A stretch of 64,000 nt of DNA, taken from contig JANXAS010000003.1 in assembly GCA_025062195.1 (NCBI GenBank), positions 39,025 to 103,024 of the forward strand, read 5' to 3'. Each line of letters opens with the position of its first letter. The first letter of the stretch is position 1. This stretch comes from Armatimonadota bacterium (GTDB lineage: Bacteria; Armatimonadota; Fervidibacteria; Fervidibacterales; Thermosaccharophagaceae). Made by a program: the position numbers and the translations under genes. Shown here piece by piece: positions 63,833-64,000 of this stretch. The notes under the pieces were generated by a model, which was not told where the DNA came from, did not search any database, and saw only the letters and a program-made list of their open reading frames with translations.

Positions 63833-64000
63833 TCAAATGAGCCCAACTTTCAGTCCAAAAGACAAAGCCTGATTTGACAGAGCATTGAAAGCATCAGGAT
63901 CAGGCTTCGTCAAGTTTTGCTGTCGCAACAGCCTGAATTGGACAGCGGTCAAAATGCCTGCCAGCGAAGTTTCTTTTACAAATCCAAGTTCATTCAACAG
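63833..64000 (-). CDS. C-terminal end of an unknown protein, partial at the window edge
   Basis: This frame is open for 55 codons from the right edge to TGA at 63833-63835 and reads as protein (LLNELGFVKETSLAGILTAV, QFRLLRQQNLTKPDPDAFNA, LSNQALSFGLKVGLI). No family recognised. It converges on the AKR-like gene; the 97 bases between them show nothing clear. Confidence 0.5.
   Translation of the reverse strand: MLNELGFVKETSLAGILTAVQFRLLRQQNLTKPDPDAFNALSNQALSFGLKVGLI

Overview
The window reads as chromosomal DNA of a free-living, probably thermophilic bacterium outside the well-studied phyla. The mix of genes (split transketolase, two-domain iron-type ABC permease, ComEA/ComEC, mreBCD, very large secreted glycoside-hydrolase-like proteins with beta-sandwich tails, FlgD-type surface-protein C-termini) fits an Armatimonadota-like lineage such as the Fervidibacteria. 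That assignment is inference from gene content and sequence style; no marker phylogeny was possible. Translation uses the standard bacterial code: TGA ends many intact genes.

Layout. 0-4 kb: end of a multi-domain surface protein with a good terminator, an FGGY sugar kinase and an alpha/alpha-barrel-like protein. 4.4-11.4 kb: leuS, a coiled-coil protein, a lone receiver, comEA, comEC. A tRNA-Ala(CGC) follows, then a YfhO-like membrane protein, a convergent small gene, split transketolase, dtd, trpE, 5-formyl-THF cyclo-ligase, a GT39-like membrane protein, cysS, a VanW protein and a MoxR ATPase. 25.7-35.3 kb is a cell-shape and envelope-signalling block: radC, mreB, mreC, mreD, a PASTA Ser/Thr kinase with an eroded catalytic loop, an ECF sigma factor, a membrane anti-sigma factor with a collagen-like stretch, a SPOR protein and a DEDD exonuclease. 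36-38.3 kb: a small membrane protein with an internal TGA, phosphoglucose/phosphomannose isomerase, and an old-yellow-enzyme reductase.

38.3-48.5 kb is accessory and repeat-rich. It carries an Hsp100/Clp-type double AAA+ protein that continues, past an in-frame TAG, into a response-regulator receiver domain; an Lnt-like nitrilase-fold membrane protein; a CheW; LarC; and a TIM-barrel isomerase. 48.5-53.4 kb is one 1639-residue secreted glycoside-hydrolase-like protein. 53.6-59.8 kb returns to housekeeping: nrnA-truB-ribF and an iron-type ABC ATPase plus fused permease. 59.8-64 kb is again accessory: hairpin clusters, a decayed FlgD-tailed surface protein with an in-frame TGA, a palindromic insertion at its 5' end, an aldo/keto-reductase-like protein without the usual catalytic residues, and a partial gene at the edge.

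The two least familiar things are: (1) a dispersed, REPIN/MITE-like element present five times between genes, with two different flanking hairpins that keep their pairing by wobble changes although the core varies; and (2) the Clp-AAA+/receiver protein, whose second ATPase domain has lost Walker B and the arginine finger. A second palindrome system (short hairpins of changing sequence in a constant context) and three ORFs broken by single in-frame stops are also worth following.
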